A program made the translations under genes and the position numbers. From Linanthus parryae (Eukaryota; Streptophyta; Magnoliopsida; Ericales; Polemoniaceae): 64,000 nt of DNA. Under the pieces are notes generated by a model, which was not told the DNA's origin, did not search any database, and saw only the letters and a program-made list of their open reading frames with translations. The stretch lies in assembly GCA_023055425.1 (NCBI GenBank), contig JALGPY010000007.1:16502001-16566000 (forward strand), written 5' to 3'. Of this stretch, positions 1 to 9,378 are shown piece by piece. How positions within the stretch are numbered: the first letter of the stretch is position 1; every line of letters begins with the position of its first letter.

Positions 1-1507
1 CACTTGTCCTTACTTCCTCAGCACCAGCATGGACATCTTCATCCATTAACACAGCATCTGCTTCAGCATCATCCGAAAGTTCGATGATATCCTCGAGAGG
101 CTCACTTGCGTGTTCACCAGCTGCGACAGGCTTCTCGGTATGGGAGCTTGGAATCGGAACATAGGACGCAGAAGGCTGACTTCTCTGCTCCAGCACAGGT
201 TCCTCAGCACGACCTGCAATATTAAATGCGATGATATGAGGTAACTTGCGCTATAAGTTATTTTGCTATCTTTGCTAAAGCTAAGAGTAAGCACCTCCAC
301 GCGAAGGTGGGATTGAGGTATCTTCATCATACACTAAGGACGTGGAACCATGTCCTATTAGTGTCTCCTCACTAAGCAAGTCTTTAAAAGGAGCGTGACC
401 TGGGATGCGAAGAAACCAGTCATGATCCTGTTTCAGGTTGCTCGGGTCTAGCAAATGCATATCGCTCAAATATTTACCTGAAGGTTCTCCGCACTTGTCT
501 ACTAGCCAACGGCGGATGTCAGTCTTTGACACACCATGCTTTAACGCACCCACAATAACATCTCTATAAGTTACTGCGAGATTGAAGATCTCACCTTTAT
601 CGCCGCCTGCGATTTCCTCAAAGTCCGATTGGACTTGCTCCAGTGCTGCTGCATCCTCTTCCGGAGCCGCATCTTCCTCCTCTGCCTGGGGAACCACTTC
701 TTCGGGAAGCTCATCTTCCTCGCTAGATGGACGCACTAAGTCGTCAACATGTTGCTCTTCGAGGCTCCGCTGTCTCACACGCTCGAGCTCCTCCTCTTCT
801 CGCTGTCTTCTTCTCTCAGCAGCTTCCGCGGATGTCTTCCTGGACTCAGCAAGAATGTCCTCGCTTATGGGATCGTCTGGAATGCCAGAATGGGTATCTC
901 TCTTTTCTCTCTTGGCCAAAAGGCCACCAATGGTCTCATCATCATCATCATCTGCGAAGATATGATTGGTTTAAGAAAAGAAGTGCAAAGAAGTTACGAT
1001 AATGGGAAAGGAAATGCGACGGAGGTACCTCCTGATTCTTCCTCATGCATCACAACTGTTGCTTCTTCTTCTTCATCACTTTCTTGGGGCTCCTGCCTCT
1101 CTTCCTCTTCCTCTTGGTTGAATGGAACGAAAGACTCAACTGCGAGCTCTTTCCGCACTTTGCTGGGCATACGACCTTTGCCTTTGTCCTTGATAGAAAG
1201 GGACCTCACTCGAGGAGAAGCTGGAGCACTTCTAGGGGAAGAAATCGTAATCCCCTTTTGCCTAGGTCTCTTCACTCTCGGCGCCGCAGTCGCTGGAGGG
1301 GACGGGTCATCTCCAGGAGGAAACGGAGCCGGAGCATTGTCTATCAGCGAGTCAGCAAAAGCATTCATGACTGCGCGAATCTTTGTTTCGACCTCAGGGT
1401 CCATCCTCCATGCTAGCCGGAACGACTACTTTTTGTCTTCTGGTGGCAACAATGGTGTTAACCAATGATTTGGAGCGATCACCAGATGCGAATCTCCGCA
1501 CATGACA
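1..1507 (-). pseudogene. Antisense gene of element A, exons 2 to 5 (broken)
   Basis: Counterpart of the B antisense gene. Read on the minus strand: exon 2 is 1507-1029, exon 3 is 951-478, exon 4 is 399-295, and exon 5 starts at 213 and runs off the window. Introns of 77, 78 and 81 nt keep GT..AG ends at the same places as in B. Exon lengths against B are 479/478, 474/471 and 105/105. The one-base difference in exon 2, near 1425-1435, is a frameshift and exon 3 differs by a whole codon. Exon 3 encodes a Glu-rich stretch. Exon 1 lies 15.6 kb away at 17193-19073 because B is inserted in intron 1. With the frameshift, the nonsense codon in exon 1 and the insertion, the gene is very unlikely to make a full protein. 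Confidence 0.8.
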
Positions 1508-1569
1508 CTACAGCAAACAGTACAAAATGAAGGCATCAGCATAAGAAAATCAAAAGGCTTAACGCACGC
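1..1569 (+). mobile_element. Element A (Tat-type Ty3/gypsy), left visible part
   Basis: This is internal sequence of an LTR retrotransposon whose 5' LTR, gag and pol lie before the window. It aligns throughout with about 12400-13965 of element B and ends where B is inserted. The interrupted sequence resumes at 17173: the bases before 1570 and after 17177 join into a stretch colinear with B around 13960. The five bases CACGC at 1565-1569 are repeated at 17173-17177 as B's target-site duplication. Orientation (plus) follows from the 3' LTR at 19767-20393. Confidence 0.9.
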
Positions 1570-2195
1570 TGTAGATACTGCTTTATGACATGGCTAATCT
1601 TAGCCACGTGGCGACCATCCAGCACACCATATTGTGCTCCACACACACAGGATCACCAGCCGAGCTGATCCATGTGGGGGCTGCGAGACAGAGCCCTCGC
1701 ATACCACTGCACGGGACTTGTAGGGATTTGTGGTTTGGAGGCTAGGGTAAGCCCTGTCGCGTGCGAGCCAAGCCCGCGCGCGACCTTTAGTAACTGTTTT
1801 GAGAGATCTATGGCACGAGCTCCCTAGACCCGGTCAATCCGGTCAAACCCGGTCAACCTCGTAACGGTTCCGGTACTCGCGCACCACGTGCTCTAACGGT
1901 TCCTATATACTCGGACGAACGTGCCGTTACGGTTAAGCTAATTAAGCCGCCATTAATGGGCGCATTAACTACACTACAACGGCCACGTTCTCCAGTATAT
2001 ATATCGTTACTCTTTCCATACAAAGAGAAGAACAACACTGCCATATGCGGAAGCTCTGCCAAACCTCTGTCTCTCTCTCAGACATTGCTACTGACTTACT
2101 CTCTCCCTACACACACCCCTATTCTTCCTGTGCGATCCCTGATCCACTACGTACGGTGTACACGGAGGTCTCCCTGCCGGAATCTCTTGTGCACA
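1570..2195 (+). repeat. 5' LTR of element B
   Basis: 626 bp, starts TGTAGATACTG and ends TCTTGTGCACA. It matches 16547-17172 with equal length and no difference that I could see, and matches the older element-A LTR at 19767-20393 with scattered substitutions. Confidence 0.95.
1996..2004 (+). promoter_or_regulatory. Probable TATA box of the LTR promoter
   Basis: The run TATATATAT lies about 190 bp before the LTR end and about 240 bp before the gag start codon, a normal place for the U3/R boundary. Transcription would start near 2030. The A copy has an equivalent TATATATAG at about 20194-20202. Confidence 0.5.
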
Positions 2196-2198
2196 TTT

Positions 2199-2216
2199 TG
2201 GTGAACCCGACGTGAA
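2199..2216 (+). other. Primer binding site, tRNA-Trp-like
   Basis: TGGTGAACCCGACGTGAA begins three bases after the 5' LTR. It is complementary to the 3' end of plant nuclear tRNA-Trp as I remember that sequence (ends TTCACGTCGGGTTCACCA). The position is right for a primer site; the tRNA identity should be confirmed against a tRNA set. Confidence 0.7.
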
Positions 2217-2235
2217 CTTACCAGCAAAAGCAACC

Positions 2236-4848
2236 ATGTCTCAGGAGGACGATGTCAGCAACCGATCGCCTTCCGCCGAAACTCCCTCAGGAGAAGAAGT
2301 CCGCCGTACTCCGACGACACCCGGTGAGGCACCGACTTTAGAGTCTTTGGACACCACTGTCCAAAGTCAGGCAAAAACTCTCAAGTCTCAATCCGCGCAA
2401 TTGGAACGGATCTTGGCCATTCTGGGCACCCTTGCGCCAAATCCTCCACCAGGTACCGCCACCCCTCAGGGAGGAGGAACCCCTACTGCTCCAGGATTGG
2501 GAGTATCGGCCACGCCTCCCAACCCTCATCTGCAGACTCCACCGTCGGCCGCGCAGCTGCCTTCGATCCAAGGATCAACAGCGCAAATGCTACCCCCTGC
2601 CGCTCACGCCTCTCAGCCCACGGCTTTGGCGTCTAACCCAACTTTGCAGTACACTCTGCCTCCACCGGCGACCATATGGGGAAACGCGGGCAGTCAATAC
2701 ACTCCCAATCCTCCGGCGGCATATGTGTCGCCACCGCCTACGGCAACCCCTCCGCCAGCTACAGAGGGGAGCATTCCAGAATGCATGACGTCCTTGCAGA
2801 AGCGCGTGGACTCCATCTTGGCTCATCAGTCGCTCGCGGATACCATCATCCCGAAGCTAGACAACGACCCGCCCATTCCACGGGAGATCTATCTCATGCC
2901 TAACCCGGTGGGGTACAAGGCTCCCAAATGGGACAAGTTCGAAGACGTCAATGGAAACGCCCATGAGCATGTCATGCGTTTCATCGATGTCATGGGTCCA
3001 TACGGAGCTGATCCCAAACTGCTGATGCGAGAGTTTCCAAAGACTCTTGGGAATGTAGCATACAAATGGTACCGGACGTTGGAGCCCGGATCCGTGAAGA
3101 CCTGGGACGACATGGTCCAGAAGTTCTACACTAAGTTCTTCCAGATGGAGGAGAAGGTGACGATGATCCATCTCTCGCGGATGTATCAGAAACGCGAGGA
3201 GGATGGGATCACTTTCATCAAGAAATTCAGAGCGAAATCTCTGGAGTGCAAGGATCCCATGCTTGAAAGCCGACTCGTAGAGATATGCCTGCAGTGCATG
3301 CGAGATGAGTACAAGAGCATGCTAATCAATTTGCAAACGCCCACGTTCTCAAAGCTCATCGAGTGCACGATGAACATCGAGCCCATCGTCGAGAGACAGA
3401 GAAAGAAGAGCGCTCCAGAACGACCTGCGAGCGGCACCACCTACAAGATCGGCAGATTCGGCTACAAGCGAGGACGCGAAGCTGAGGTCAACGCGGTTTC
3501 GCCTCAGAAACAAGCAAAAGCCGGAAACTTCGATGCACCGCCTCTGCCATGCTCGGTGGAGGAAGCAAGCGATCTCTGTAGACAGTGGCGTAAAGACGGC
3601 ATCCTGCCACCGCTAGAGCAAAAACCCTCCAAGGAGATGACGAGGGACCCCAAGTGGTGCGAATACCACGGTAAGGTCATGCACCCCACAGCCGAGTGCA
3701 AGAAGCTCAGATTCACGCTCGATCAGAAGATGAAGAGCGGCGAGCTCATCGTCAGCGACCATCGGAAGGATGTGCGCAACAACCCGCTGCCTGCCCATGC
3801 AGATTCGGGCTCAAAAGGCAAAGAGGTCGCCATGATCTCAATAGTGGACTTGGAAGAAGTCGCAGAGGATGGTCTACCCATCATCGCTGAGGTCCATGAA
3901 GATGAAGACTACAGCATGGACACGGAAGATGAGCGTGCCGACCGCATAAAAGGGTCGCACGGCTTCGACAGATTCTTCAACGAGATGAACTTCTCCGAAA
4001 AATGTCGAGCGGACGTGACAAAAGCAATCTTAAGGGTAGCAGAGGACTACGAGGAGGAACTTGTGGTCTCCAACGGGAAGGTCATCAGGGCGTCCCGTCC
4101 CACAGAAAAGATTATGACCTTTTCTGCCAGCGACAAAAAGACAGATGCGAGCCACCAGAGGCCCCTGTACGTGACCGCCATCATCAACGGCGTCGAATTC
4201 AAGCGAGCATTCGTCGATGGAGGAGCAGCGGTCAATGTTGTTCCACTCCACACACTGAAGCTAGCAGGGATCCCCGAGCACAAAGTGGTCAAACGTCCAT
4301 CCCCGCTGGTGGGATTCGGAAGCGACTCTAGAATGACGATCGGATGGATCCGCCTCGGCGTTCAGATTGGTAAGATCAAGTGTTCGGCGAAGTTCTATGT
4401 CATAGATGCGAACACCACATATCACATGATCATCGGTCGAGCCTGGATTCATCGCTTCGACGCAATCCCTTCGACGGCTCACCAGGTGATGAAAGCCATC
4501 TGGAACGACAGGATTGTCGAGATACCGGCCTCAACTAACCCGTTCAACTTGGACGAAGCACATCTCAGCGAGGCGGTGTGGTTCACCGAGATGGCGGACG
4601 AGCAAACACCCGGACCATTCAACCCTACTCCTTTACCTCTCTGGGAGGACATCAAGGACCAGTCACCTGCAGGCGTGATGGTGACAAGGGGAGACACCGA
4701 AGAAAAGCCGCCTACCCACGAAGAGGCGCCGCGCATCGCATATCATCGCAAGAGTGTCTACACTCTGAAGAGGATCGCAAAGCACGACCCCGAGGGCAAG
4801 GAGATAGAAAGCTTCTACGCCAACGGAAAGAAATGCTATCGCATATGA
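2236..4848 (+). CDS. gag: gag-protease polyprotein of element B
   Basis: 870 residues from the first ATG, which lies just past the primer site (the frame opens at 2212 only with a GTG). The N-terminus (about 1-185) is Pro/Ser/Thr-rich and low complexity. A retrotransposon gag capsid region follows at about 215-400, with the W-Y and F-x-x-F motifs typical of gypsy gag. A short Cys/His segment at about 473-490 (C-x2-H ... H-x4-C) resembles the degenerate knuckle seen in Tat elements. The retropepsin-like protease has its active-site motif FVDGGAA near residue 659, with D-G-G in place of the usual D-T/S-G, and the flap-side IIGRAW later on. It ends at a UGA beyond which the same frame stays open through pol. 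Gag packages the RNA and the protease matures the polyprotein. Confidence 0.92.
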   Translation: MSQEDDVSNRSPSAETPSGEEVRRTPTTPGEAPTLESLDTTVQSQAKTLKSQSAQLERILAILGTLAPNPPPGTATPQGGGTPTAPGLGVSATPPNPHLQTPPSAAQLPSIQGSTAQMLPPAAHASQPTALASNPTLQYTLPPPATIWGNAGSQYTPNPPAAYVSPPPTATPPPATEGSIPECMTSLQKRVDSILAHQSLADTIIPKLDNDPPIPREIYLMPNPVGYKAPKWDKFEDVNGNAHEHVMRFIDVMGPYGADPKLLMREFPKTLGNVAYKWYRTLEPGSVKTWDDMVQKFYTKFFQMEEKVTMIHLSRMYQKREEDGITFIKKFRAKSLECKDPMLESRLVEICLQCMRDEYKSMLINLQTPTFSKLIECTMNIEPIVERQRKKSAPERPASGTTYKIGRFGYKRGREAEVNAVSPQKQAKAGNFDAPPLPCSVEEASDLCRQWRKDGILPPLEQKPSKEMTRDPKWCEYHGKVMHPTAECKKLRFTLDQKMKSGELIVSDHRKDVRNNPLPAHADSGSKGKEVAMISIVDLEEVAEDGLPIIAEVHEDEDYSMDTEDERADRIKGSHGFDRFFNEMNFSEKCRADVTKAILRVAEDYEEELVVSNGKVIRASRPTEKIMTFSASDKKTDASHQRPLYVTAIINGVEFKRAFVDGGAAVNVVPLHTLKLAGIPEHKVVKRPSPLVGFGSDSRMTIGWIRLGVQIGKIKCSAKFYVIDANTTYHMIIGRAWIHRFDAIPSTAHQVMKAIWNDRIVEIPASTNPFNLDEAHLSEAVWFTEMADEQTPGPFNPTPLPLWEDIKDQSPAGVMVTRGDTEEKPPTHEEAPRIAYHRKSVYTLKRIAKHDPEGKEIESFYANGKKCYRI

Positions 4849-4889
4849 AGGTGCGCGGGGACGTCCTCACACGGGCATGAGGATGTCCC
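4846..4889 (+). promoter_or_regulatory. gag UGA codon with downstream hairpin: possible stop-codon readthrough signal
   Basis: The gag frame ends in TGA at 4846-4848. From 4849 the same frame is open without another stop to 8586. Nine bases after the stop a strong hairpin can form: arms 4858-4869 and 4878-4889 pair over 12 bp with one G-U wobble and an 8-base loop. A structure 8-9 nt past a suppressible stop is the layout used for gag-pol readthrough in gammaretroviruses. Function here is inferred. Confidence 0.55.
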
Positions 4890-4980
4890 TGGGCAAATCA
4901 ATCAAATCGAGCAAGTTGCGCTGACAAAAGAGCCAACACAGGTCGTTTCGGACGAGAAACTCAAAGAAGCACCCGAATGC

Positions 4981-7900
4981 ATGGAAGACAGGCCGCGACC
5001 ACAAAAGCAAGAGCTAAAGGAGGTGTTCCTCAGCCCGAACGAGGAAAAGAAAAGGCCAGTCTTCCTGAGTGCGGACCTCACAAGCGACGAGGAACAAGGG
5101 CTGCTACAGCTTCTAACTGAATACAAGGACGTATTCGCATGGGAATACGATGAAATGCCAGGTCTGGACACGAGCATCACCATGCACCGTTTAGACGTCA
5201 TCCCAGGGTCTAAACCGGTCAAGCAAAGCACCAGAAGCTTTAGGCCAGAGCTCAATGTGAAGATCAAACAGGAGATTGTTAAACTCCTAGATGCCAAGTT
5301 CATAGAGCCCAATCACCATCCCACATGGTTGGCCAACATCGTGCCAGTGGTGAAGAAGAACGGACAGCTCCGCATCTGCGTGGACTTCCGCGATCTCAAT
5401 CGCTTCTGCCCTAAGGACGACTTCCCACTGCCTAACATTGATTTGCTCATTGATTCAACAGCAGGCCATCGCATGTTCAGTTTCATGGACGGCTTCAGCG
5501 GGTACAATCAAATCAAGATGGATCCCGAAGATGCAAGGAAAACTGCATTTATCACTCCCGTGGGGGTATTTAACTACACGGTAATGCCGTTCGGTCTTAA
5601 GAACGCAGGGGCAACCTATCAGCGGGCTATGATGGCCCTATTCCACGACATGATGCACAAAGAGGTGGAATTCTATGTGGATGACTTGGTAGTCAAATCC
5701 AAGCACGAAGCAGATCACCTTGCAGACCTGCGAAAGGTGTTCAACAGATGCAGAAGCTTTCAACTAAAAATGAACCCCATGAAATGCGCATTCGGCGTAA
5801 CTTCGGGAAAGTTTTTGGGATGCGTGGTTCATCGCCAAGGGATCGAGCCTGACCCTGCGAAAGTGTCAGCCATCACCAGCATGACGCCACCTCACAACCA
5901 AAGCGCCTTGAAAACATTCTTGGGAAAATTGTCATATCTGCGGAGATTTATCCCAGCAATCGCTGAAATCACATGCTGTTTCAGCACTCTTCTCAAGAAG
6001 GACGCCGCGTACAACTGGGCTCCTGACCATGAAGCCGCATTCGAAAAGCTAAAGGAGATACTTACATCCCCAAAGATCATGATCGCGCCTCAACTGGGAT
6101 CACCGCTGCTGCTATATCTTACATCAACAAGGAGATCTATAGGAGCACTTTTGGCTCAGGTGTATGAGGGCCAAGAGAGGCCTATCTATTACATCTCTCG
6201 CATCGTACAGCCTGCTGAGTCAAGGTACACAGACATCGAACGTCACTGCCTTGCCTTATTCTTTGTGATAGAGAAGTTGAGACACTATTTTGCATCGCAC
6301 AAAGTAGTGGTGGTCACCAAAAGCGACCCCATAAGATACTTGCTAACTCACACTACTCCGGGCGGGAGATTGGCGAAATGGTACATGACCATCTCTCAAT
6401 ACGATGTCACATGCGTGAAGCCAAGGGCGATCAAGTCGCAGGCGGTAGCAGATCTGCTGGCACAGTTTCCCGACAACAGCCACGAACCTGTGATCGAAGA
6501 AGAGCTCGAAGGCCCTGAAATCTACGCGATCGACGTGCCCTATTGGACCCTCCACTTCGACGGTTCGTCAACCAGAAAAGGTGGAGGCATTGGGATAGTC
6601 TTGACAAAGCCCGATGGGGAAGTCATACAGATGTCCGCGAAACTCAACTTCGCAGTCACGAACAACGAGGCGGAATACGAAGCTCTTATCGCGGGGCTCC
6701 GTGCAGCGAAAGCTCTGGAAGTGAGCAACTTAACAGTCATGGGAGACTCCAAGCTGATTGTTAAGCAAGCCTCGGGCGAGTATGGTCTGAAGGAAATCAA
6801 CCTCCTGTCATACCGCACTCTAGTGCAAAAGCTGATGCAGCAATTCTGCGACGTGAAATACGAGCACAAGCCCCGAGCGGACAACAGGCATGCAGACGCC
6901 TTAGCAACCCTGGGATCTAAGGTCAGCATAGACAAATGCCCCGCGAGGATTTCCATCGAAGTGCGAACATCGTCGGCATTAACAGAAGATGCGTGCGACG
7001 ACGAACACGTAGATGACGCAGATTGGCGAAAAACAATCCTGCAAGCTATTGCGAAAGGCACCAGCAGCGAGAGCTGGGCACTCACGAAAGGATACTGCAT
7101 CCACGACAATACCCTTTACTACAAGGGTCCTGGAGGGATACTCATGCGATGTGTCTCCGAGCAAGAGGGACAACAGCTGTTAGAAAGGATTCACCAACAC
7201 GCTTGCGGAGAAAGCGAGGTGTCAATCTACAGGAAAGCTCAGAGATATGGCATTCATTGGCCAGGCATGTCAACAGCTGCAGCCCTGATACAAGGGAAGT
7301 GCGAGAGTTGCGCACTAATCAAAGATTCTCTACTTGTCGCTCCAATCGATGACGACACAGACTGGAGGAAGCCATTGTTCGAATTCCTCACCCAGGGTAC
7401 CGTACCCGAATCGAGAAAAGAGGCCGACAAATTGAGAAGGAAAGCTTCTCGATACGTGGTTCAGGAAAACCTGCTTTGGCGAAAAGGCCACGAGGGCAAC
7501 TTGCTGCGATGCCTAGACGATAGGGAAGCACAAGAAGTCATGAACCTCTCTCATCAGGTGGAACACCAGGGAGGTGCGAAATTGTGCAGACAGCTCCTCT
7601 CAATCGGATACTTCTGGCCCACGATGGAAGCCGATTGCCGCACCAAGGTGCGACGCTGCCAAGAATGTCAATTCAAAGGGAACCTAGTGCACGCTCCCGC
7701 CGTGGATCTACATGCATTAGGGACGCCATGGCCATTTCACACATGGGCTTTGGATTTCATTGGCCCCATCCGACCAACGTCACATGGGAACCATTTCATT
7801 CTCACCGCAACTGAGCTGTTCACCAAATGGGTGGAAGCAATACCACTAAAGACGGCAAACGCGCTGGCTGTGGTCAACTTCATCCAGGAAAACATCGTAT

Positions 7901-8586
7901 GCAGGTTCGGAATCCCGAATACTATTCTTTCAGATAACGGTACTCCTTTTGTTAATCGTCAGGTAGCCACGAAACTTGCGGAGTACAATATCAGGCAAAT
8001 ATGCTCTACTCCCTATTATCCAAAGGGAAACGGACAAGCCGAGGCGACTAACAAAACGCTGCTGAGAATTCTGAGCAAGATGGTCGCAGATGACCACAAG
8101 AAGTGGGCCGATTCTCTTAACATAGCTCTGTGGGCCTACAGGACCTCTCCAAGAACACCCACAGGGGCTTCGCCATTTCTATTATGTTATGGGGCCGAAG
8201 CTGTAGTACCTGCGGAGGTCAGAGTCAATTCGGCACGGCTGGCCTTCCATGCGCTCTATGAAAATCAACGCGATCACGATTTAGTCTTGCTAGAAGAAAA
8301 GCGAGAACAAGCCAAAAAGACTAACAAGCGGTACCAAGAAAGAATCGCTCGCGCCTACAACAAGACAGTTCAGCGGCGAGATTTCGCAGTTGGCGACCTG
8401 GTCTTGCGCGCGTCCGACCACTGCATGCGAGAAGCGACTCATCCGAAGTTCGCAGCCAACTGGGAAGGACCCTTCGAAGTCACAGAAGTCTTCGATAGTG
8501 GCTACTGCAGCATACGAAGGTTGCACGGCTCAGCCTCAACTCCGAGCTCAGTCAACATGCGCTGGATCAAGAAGTACTATCCTTGA
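4981..8586 (+). CDS. pol: pol polyprotein of element B (RT, RNase H x2, integrase)
   Basis: 1201 residues from the first ATG; the frame is open from 4849, so the product is probably made as a gag-pol fusion by reading through the UGA. Reverse transcriptase covers about 80-330, with the catalytic YVDD at 232-235 and MPFGLKNAGATYQR before it. A first RNase H-like region (about 360-470) has lost its leading Asp (LYLTSTRRS). A second, archaeal-type RNase H at about 520-650 keeps Asp, Glu, Asp and Asp (LHFDGSS, NNEAEYEAL, VMGDSK, NRHADALA), the hallmark of the Tat lineage. Two tandem H2C2-like modules follow (about 678-785 and 790-900); only the second has good zinc ligands. The integrase core has D925, D985 and E1021 (35 residues apart), then a GPF-type C-terminal module. 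No internal stop was seen. Confidence 0.93.
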   Translation: MEDRPRPQKQELKEVFLSPNEEKKRPVFLSADLTSDEEQGLLQLLTEYKDVFAWEYDEMPGLDTSITMHRLDVIPGSKPVKQSTRSFRPELNVKIKQEIVKLLDAKFIEPNHHPTWLANIVPVVKKNGQLRICVDFRDLNRFCPKDDFPLPNIDLLIDSTAGHRMFSFMDGFSGYNQIKMDPEDARKTAFITPVGVFNYTVMPFGLKNAGATYQRAMMALFHDMMHKEVEFYVDDLVVKSKHEADHLADLRKVFNRCRSFQLKMNPMKCAFGVTSGKFLGCVVHRQGIEPDPAKVSAITSMTPPHNQSALKTFLGKLSYLRRFIPAIAEITCCFSTLLKKDAAYNWAPDHEAAFEKLKEILTSPKIMIAPQLGSPLLLYLTSTRRSIGALLAQVYEGQERPIYYISRIVQPAESRYTDIERHCLALFFVIEKLRHYFASHKVVVVTKSDPIRYLLTHTTPGGRLAKWYMTISQYDVTCVKPRAIKSQAVADLLAQFPDNSHEPVIEEELEGPEIYAIDVPYWTLHFDGSSTRKGGGIGIVLTKPDGEVIQMSAKLNFAVTNNEAEYEALIAGLRAAKALEVSNLTVMGDSKLIVKQASGEYGLKEINLLSYRTLVQKLMQQFCDVKYEHKPRADNRHADALATLGSKVSIDKCPARISIEVRTSSALTEDACDDEHVDDADWRKTILQAIAKGTSSESWALTKGYCIHDNTLYYKGPGGILMRCVSEQEGQQLLERIHQHACGESEVSIYRKAQRYGIHWPGMSTAAALIQGKCESCALIKDSLLVAPIDDDTDWRKPLFEFLTQGTVPESRKEADKLRRKASRYVVQENLLWRKGHEGNLLRCLDDREAQEVMNLSHQVEHQGGAKLCRQLLSIGYFWPTMEADCRTKVRRCQECQFKGNLVHAPAVDLHALGTPWPFHTWALDFIGPIRPTSHGNHFILTATELFTKWVEAIPLKTANALAVVNFIQENIVCRFGIPNTILSDNGTPFVNRQVATKLAEYNIRQICSTPYYPKGNGQAEATNKTLLRILSKMVADDHKKWADSLNIALWAYRTSPRTPTGASPFLLCYGAEAVVPAEVRVNSARLAFHALYENQRDHDLVLLEEKREQAKKTNKRYQERIARAYNKTVQRRDFAVGDLVLRASDHCMREATHPKFAANWEGPFEVTEVFDSGYCSIRRLHGSASTPSSVNMRWIKKYYP

Positions 8587-8838
8587 CTCCTCTTATTTCA
8601 TACGTTTTATGATAACGTTGCTTAATATCTCATGTGGCTACGATTAATGCAATCTCCTCTCCCATATGAGAGGATTGTAATTCTACCTCTCCCATATGAG
8701 AGCGATGTAATAAAAGAATTCTCCCAAATGAGAAGTTCATATTTCTAGCCGCTTATATTGCTCTATTTTATTTAAATATCTCCGTTAACAATGATTCATT
8801 CGCTGCAAATAGCAATTCATGCAAGCACGATCTTTATT

Positions 8839-9378
8839 GATCATCAAAGCCTATCTCATACGATAGCAAACGCGATCTCAAGCGATCATCAAAGCCTATC
8901 TCATACGATAGCAAACGCGATCTCAATCGATCATCAAAGCCTATCTCGTACGATAGCAAACGCGATCTTAACTGATCATCAAAGCCTATCTCATACGATA
9001 GCAAACGCGATCTCAAGCGATCATCAAAGCCTATCTCATACGATAGCAAACGCGATCTCAAGCGATCATCAAAGCCTATCTCATACGATAGCAAACGCGA
9101 TCTCAATCGATCATCAAAGCCTATCTCGTACGATAGCAAACGCGATCTTAACTGATCATCAAAGCCTATCTCATACGATAGCAAACGCGATCTCAAGCGA
9201 TCATCAAAGCCTATCTCATACGATAGCAAACGCGATCTCAAGCGATCATCAAAGCCTATCTCATACGATAGCAAACGCGATCTCAATCGATCATCAAAGC
9301 CTATCTCGTACGATAGCAAACGCGATCTCAACCGATCATCAAAGCCTATCTCATACGATAGCAAACACGATCTCAATC
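8839..9378 (+). repeat. Tandem array, 12 x 45 bp with 180-bp higher-order period
   Basis: Twelve 45-bp units begin GATCATCAAAGCCTATCTC. Each contains CTATC-TCATAC-GATAG, a short hairpin. Variant units recur in a fixed order of four, giving a 180-bp higher-order period that repeats almost exactly three times. Because 45 is divisible by 3 the array is open in several frames on both strands (213- and 180-codon frames); I treat these as by-products. Tandem repeats after pol are a known source of satellite DNA in Tat elements. Confidence 0.93.

Noticed and set aside
2212..2235. GTG start for gag eight codons before the ATG
   Set aside because: These bases overlap the primer binding site, and the ATG at 2236 is the first normal start.
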